Assembly (NCBI GenBank): GCA_964019135.1
Contig: OZ025257.1
Coordinates: 27,822,352 to 27,886,351, forward strand
DNA from: Arenicola marina
Lineage: Eukaryota; Annelida; Polychaeta; Arenicolidae
DNA length: 64,000 bases
Reading direction: 5' to 3'
Positions 60,951-64,000 of this stretch are shown piece by piece. The first letter of the stretch is position 1. The number at the start of each line of letters is the position of its first letter. The notes under the pieces were generated by a model. It saw nothing but the letters and a program-made list of their open reading frames with translations. It was not told where the DNA came from and ran no database searches. The position numbers and the translations under genes are program-made.

Positions 60951-61292
60951 ATTCGGTGTCTGTGTGTCTTTCTGTTTGTAACGCATCATCGCATTATATG
61001 TCGAATGTCTTAAGATATCGACTCCCAACATTACTGAAAGATGGCGATCGGCAGGCTGTTCGTAGGACAAGGCCCCGTCAAGGGCACACTAATTTTCTGA
61101 AATTCGGTTAACCATTGATTGATAGGACCAACAATATAGATAGTGCTATAACGTATACAGTTTTCACTTAATCAAGCTTGAAGATATTTCACGTATTGGG
61201 CCCAAAGATACCTTATATACCATCTTTAAATTTTGCAAATTGCCGGAATAGTTTTTCGGCAAAGAGATTAAGATGGGACCCTACGATACCAT

Positions 61293-62570
61293 TTAGACGG
61301 GTGGGTGGTGGGACGTGACTTGTGGTGGACGGGTGAGTGGTGGGACGTGACTTGTGGGGGACGGGTGAGTGGTGGGACGTGACTTGTGGTGGACGGGTGA
61401 GTGGTGGGACGTGACTTGTGGGGGACGGGTGAGTGGTGGGACGTGACTTGTGGTGGACGGGTGAGTGGTGGGACGTGACTTGTGGGGGACGGGTGAGTGG
61501 TGGGACGTGCCTTGTGGTGGACGGGTGAGTGGTGTGACGTGACTTGGGGTGGACTGGTGAGTGGTGGGACGTGACTTGAGGTGGACGGGTGAGTGGTGTG
61601 ACGTGACTTGTGGTGGACGGGTGAGTGGTGTGACGTGACATGGGGTGGACTGGTGAGTGGTGTGACGTGACTTGAGGTGGACGGGTGAGTGGTGTGACGT
61701 GACTTGTGGTGGACGGGTGAGTGGTGGGACGTGACTTGTGGTGGACGGGTGAGTGGTGTGACGTGACTTGTGGTGGACGGGTGAGTGGTGTGACGTTACA
61801 TGGGGTGGACTGGTGAGTGGTGTGACGTGACTTGTGGTGGACGGGTGAGTGGTGGGACGTGACTTGTGGTGGACGGGTGAGTGGTGGGACGTGACTTGTG
61901 CTGGACAAGTGAGTGGTGGGACGTGACTTGTGGGGGACGGTGAGTGGTGGGACGTGACTTGTGGTTGGACGGGTGAGTGGTGTGACGTGACTTGTGGGGG
62001 ACGGTGAGTGGTTCGACGTGGCTTGTGGTGGACGGTGAGTGGTGGGACGTGACTTGTGGTGGACGGGTGAGTGGTGGGACGTGACTTGTTGTAGAGGAGT
62101 GAGTGGTGGGACGTGACTTGGGGTGGACGGGTGAGTGGTGGAACGTGACTTGTGGTGGACGGGTGAGTGGTGGGACGTGACTTGTTGTAGAGGAGTGAGT
62201 GGTGGGACGTGACTTGGGGTGGACGGGTGAGTGGTGGAACGTGACTTGTGGTGGACGGGTGAGTGGTGGAACGTGACTTGTTGTGGACGGGTGAGTGGTG
62301 GGACGTGACTTGTGGTGGACGGGTGAGTGGTGGAACGTGACTTGTTGTGGACGGGTGAGTGGTGGGACGTGACTTGCGGTGGACGGGTGAGTGGTGGGAC
62401 GTGCATTGTGGTGGACGGGTGAGTGGTGGGACGTGACCTTTGGTGGACGGGTGAGTGGTGGGACGTGACTTGTGCTGGACAAGTGAGTGGTGTGACGTGA
62501 CTTGTGGTGGACGGGTGAGTGGTGGGACGTGACTTGTGGTGGACGGGTGAGTGGTGGGACGTGACTTGGT
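61293..62570 (+). repeat. Intron 3 minisatellite D, 32-bp unit, about 40 copies
   Basis: Units contain GGACGGGTGAGTGGTGGGAC and GTGACTTGTGG, spaced 32 bp (for example GGGTGAGT at 61,331 and 61,363). Variants replace GTGG with GGGG or TTGT. A few units lose one or two bases. Each unit includes G|GTGAGT in sense orientation. The minus strand is nearly stop-free (a 523-codon frame), again because of the repeat. Confidence 0.96.
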
Positions 62571-62733
62571 ATGAGTGGGCCGACCCCCTCCCCACCCCGC
62601 CCTGTCCCAATAAGTTGTAGTGCCGTCTGCAGGAAGCCGTTAAAGATGCACCAACCCCCTTTCCCGTCTCCACTGCCGATCCCTTTGCTGTGCTGTTCTT
62701 GGAGTCTGTCTGATTAATGGCTGTTCCTTGCAG

Positions 62734-62802
62734 GCGACGACTGTCGTGACGGAGACGAAGGTCGTGTATGTGCCAGACCCTCACATTGCCGTGACGTCAT
62801 AG
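62734..62802 (+). CDS. MS4A-like protein, exon 4 (C-terminal tail and stop)
   Basis: The acceptor TGTTCCTTGCAG precedes ATTVVTETKVVYVPDPHIAV, then TS and a TAG at 62,800-62,802. Exon 3 ends in phase 0, so the tail joins in frame. The 22-residue cytosolic tail is short for the family and contains a single tyrosine (VVYVPDP). No canonical AATAAA was seen in the next 400 bp. With ATG 51,366 the protein is about 301 residues; with the spliced alternative start it is about 204. Confidence 0.8.
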   Translation, partial: ATTVVTETKVVYVPDPHIAVTS

Positions 62803-63265
62803 ACCTAGCTCTGGCGGATATGACGTCACTTCTGACAATTGTCCTAAAGTCCCGTGTTTATAATAACTTCAGAATCCAGACAGATCTTCTGTGTATTGTA
62901 TGAGTAGAGATAATTACATTCGAAAGCCGTTGTTAGGAAATATTTGTTGACAACGTTATTAACATAGAAGTCAGTTGATAATTGATAGTTGATAACTTAC
63001 AGGTCAGTGAAGCGTTAATTGATGAAATGATGTGAGAGCAGCGATATCTGTTAGACTCGTGTTTTCTTGTTTCTTTTCCTGCTTATTGTAACAGCTAAGA
63101 AAGATGTAGTTAGGTTTTGTATGTAATGCCACACATGTCGCCACTCGTCTTATTGCTGCCAATACCGCTGGCCACGAGGAGGGAACCATTTAAAAATATA
63201 TTACGAGTTGCACAGAAACGGTTCTCAGTGAAACGAGAAAAAGAAGAACGGCTCACTGTGTAAGC
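62803..63265 (+). other. 3' flank of the MS4A-like gene
   Basis: Probable 3' untranslated and downstream sequence. It contains TGACGTCAC at 62,821 and short AT-rich direct repeats (TTGATAATTGATAGTTGATA near 62,975). I see no canonical polyadenylation signal and no other gene. Confidence 0.45.
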
Positions 63266-64000
63266 GGCAGTGAGCGTCGAGCAGGTCATGCTGTTAATTG
63301 GAGCGATCGCCGTTTACCAGCGTTTCCTCCCCTCGCCACCACCCCCTCCCCCGCGCCAGGAAATCAACATCTTCAGCTCGGAAAGCATAATTGAGCGTCG
63401 AGCAGGCGGTCTACAGGAGCGGACATTCTACGAGGGCCGTTCACCAGCGCTTCCTGCCCTCACCCCCCACCCCCCACCCCTCCTCAATGAGCGTCGAGCA
63501 GATTACGCGGTTTACGGCTGAGTGATTGGCGATCAGCGCGACACTTGCATCACCCCCCAACCGCCATCGCCCAGCACCCTTTATCCCGAATGCGACCCAG
63601 CCCCCCGCCCCCACCCCCTCGACCCTGCATGCATCCCCCCTGTCCCCCGCACGCGTGCGCCTTCTCCATCGCCGTCAGCTGCGTCAGGCAACATCACCGG
63701 GTGAGCGTCCGCGAGCGTCAGCGAGTGTCGAGCAAGGCATGCGGTCCACGGTTGAATGGACTTCTTGGGAGTCCAAGTACCCCCAAGTCTCTCACCCAGC
63801 CGCCCGGCCGTGAGTCCGTGACACAGACTACAGTACCCCCCCCCCCACCCCCTATATGCAACCGTCAACGGCGATCAGCTGGTGGGACGACAACACGTGG
63901 CGAACTGATCTACCGGCGCCAGTGTTCAACGGGCGATGACCCAGCAGCCATGAGCAGCAGTCAAACTGGACCACAGGGAGCAGGCGACAAAGACACCATC
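63266..64000 (+). repeat. Degenerate GC-rich repeats around GAGCGTCGAGCA
   Basis: TGAGCGTCGAGCAGG-like motifs recur near 63,272, 63,391, 63,487 and, altered, 63,703-63,735, each followed by GCGGTTTACGG-like sequence and a C-rich stretch. Spacing varies from about 95 to 220 bp, so this is a decayed tandem repeat. The small open frames here have no recognisable motifs. Confidence 0.6.

Noticed and set aside
61213-62784. 523-codon minus-strand frame
   Set aside because: It is the stop-free strand of the 32-bp minisatellite D and runs antisense across intron 3 and exon 4.

Overview
The window is eukaryotic nuclear DNA. It has spliced exons with consensus splice sites, a decayed non-LTR retrotransposon, several non-autonomous DNA transposons, and very large satellite and minisatellite arrays. 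The one host gene I can support is a four-exon, four-pass membrane protein of the MS4A (CD20-like) family, a family of animals. The transposable-element content (an APE-type LINE and a DNA transposon with an XPG/FEN-like nuclease remnant) would suit an invertebrate deuterostome such as a lancelet. That species guess is inference only.

Layout. 1-39,497 is one uninterrupted satellite of about 1,230 copies of a 32-bp monomer, with nested higher-order duplications from 0.7 to 18 kb offset. 39,498-40,317 is a second, G-rich satellite with a unit of about 43 bp. 40,318-41,300 is low-copy DNA with no gene I can support. 41,300-44,191 is a dead LINE: endonuclease, reverse transcriptase and C-terminal region broken by three frameshifts and one stop. 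44,219-46,900 holds four MITE-like inverted-repeat elements, a pair of palindromes and a 98-bp tandem repeat. 46,940-48,110 is mostly featureless. 48,114-50,897 is a complete-ended 2,784-bp DNA transposon with long repeat-filled terminal inverted repeats, a GTA target duplication and a broken XPG/FEN-like nuclease gene on the minus strand. It sits inside another copy of the 98-bp repeat family, which gives the empty site for comparison.

51,366-62,802 is the MS4A-like gene on the plus strand. Exon 1 carries TM1, exon 2 carries TM2 and TM3, exon 3 carries TM4, and exon 4 is a short tail. Intron 1 (8.2 kb) is almost wholly three abutting minisatellites: a 55-bp G-quadruplex-type array, a 63-bp array, and a 21/22-bp array built on the palindrome CCGTTAACGG. 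Intron 3 holds a tRNA-like SINE head and a 32-bp array that repeats a consensus 5' splice-site motif about 40 times. 62,803-64,000 is the 3' flank with degenerate GC-rich repeats.

The huge open frames on the minus strand of the satellite (the longest is 9,793 codons) are a by-product of a stop-free repeat and are not annotated as genes.
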